Shown here piece after piece: positions 63,436 to 64,000 of a stretch of DNA of 64,000 nt (position 1 is its first letter; every line of letters starts with the position of its first letter). A program made the translations under genes and the position numbers. The stretch spans positions 992,001 to 1,056,000 of the forward strand of contig JAJHTX010000010.1 of the NCBI GenBank assembly GCA_032164295.1, given 5' to 3'. Below the pieces are notes generated by a model. It did not search any database. It had not been told where the DNA came from and was given only the letters and a program-made list of their open reading frames with translations. Source of the DNA: Inonotus obliquus. Lineage: Eukaryota > Basidiomycota > Agaricomycetes > Hymenochaetales > Hymenochaetaceae.

Positions 63436-63934
63436 TGTTAGGACGGACGAGGTGGCAGTGCACGTTCGAGGCCTGTTCTCACGAAGGTCGTCTAGTGACA
63501 ACCTTTACTGCGTCTTGGGGGGAGTACACAGTCGTCGGCGACGTACGTCTAAGGTGGATGACCTTGAGTAATGCACGTGTCCAGGAACAGTATACGACTA
63601 AGACGCCGTGGTGGTAAGTAGAAGAGTCGAGTGGGGAAGACGAGACAAGATCTATCTACTTATATACACATGAGACGTGGGAAGGTATTACTCTAAGAAG
63701 GTGCTGCGCAGCAGCATGACAATATAAACAAACAAACAACGGGGCCCGACGAGTAAGCAAGAATGAGTAAGGGTGAGTAAGCGTCATCGGGTTGGGGCGG
63801 AATTAGTAATGCAGTATTAGTAATATATCGGGATAGGGCGGAGGGAGTCATAAGGTATTAGTAATGAAAGGAACTTAGTAATATAATGGAATATGAAAAA
63901 TAAGAAAGGACAAAAAAGGAAAAGTGTTCTTACA
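63436..63934 (-). mobile_element. Ty3/Gypsy-type 3' LTR, 499 bp
   Basis: On the minus strand it starts TGTAAGAACAC at 63934 and ends CGTCCTAACA at 63436, with TG..CA termini and near-mirror ends (TGTAAG / TGTTAG). A TATATAAG box lies at 63666-63659, followed by a pyrimidine-rich start region, as expected of the U3-R border. It is directly preceded by a polypurine tract. The host flank after the LTR begins AAAAG, which would be the target duplication, but the other end is outside the window. Confidence 0.78.
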
Positions 63935-64000
63935 TCACCCCCCCTTCAAGGTTGGGCGTCCCGACCAACGTTTATGCCAGCAGTCCTGGTTGATCAACCG
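63935..64000 (-). mobile_element. Internal 3' end of the Gypsy element with polypurine tract
   Basis: Read on the minus strand, TTGAAGGGGGGGTGA sits immediately before the LTR start and is the polypurine tract that primes plus-strand synthesis. Upstream of it comes CGTTGGTCGGGACGCCCAACC. The coding part lies outside the window. Confidence 0.75.

Overview
The window looks like nuclear DNA of a filamentous basidiomycete, probably an Agaricomycete. Genes are cut by many introns of about 50 nt with GT..AG ends. The recognisable proteins are fungal: a Pcl-type (Pho85-partner) cyclin, a CSC1/OSCA-type stress-gated cation channel, a basidiomycete Myb/SANT-like family and microsomal cytochromes P450. 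A Ty3/Gypsy LTR sits at the right edge. No rRNA, tRNA or CRISPR was recognised. All exon maps below were built by hand from splice sites and reading phase.

Layout. 1-486: 5' end of a probable mitochondrial membrane protein gene (minus strand, runs off the window). 487-18,437: no convincing gene; 6.5-17.2 kb is unusually rich in microsatellites. 18,438-20,293: Pcl-type cyclin (minus). 20,294-37,613: about 17 kb with no supportable gene. 37,614-40,763: nine-exon SANT-like protein, 634 aa (minus). 41,317-59,474: a segmentally duplicated accessory block. Its unit is a divergent gene pair: an undescribed repeat-exon gene and a P450. Copy A (41.3-46.1 kb) and copy B (52.05-54.92 kb) are inverted relative to each other and flank the CSC1 channel gene (46,844-51,429). 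Copy C (55.49-58.41 kb) is a further P450 copy in copy B's orientation. All three P450 copies are broken. 58,410-64,000: mobile-element territory, with a 1,046-bp TIR element, a 356-bp CACTA-like MITE, a broken coiled-coil gene, a possible LTR relic, 135-bp tandem repeats and a Gypsy 3' LTR with its polypurine tract.

Most notable: (i) a paralogous pair of small genes whose exons repeat a phase-1 module and whose introns (mostly exactly 55 bp) resemble each other more than the exons do; (ii) a PIF/Harbinger-like MITE with a perfect 30-bp TIR, whose empty site is preserved in copy C, where a different transposon has landed in almost the same bases; (iii) a sharp identity step between copies A and B that suggests gene conversion.
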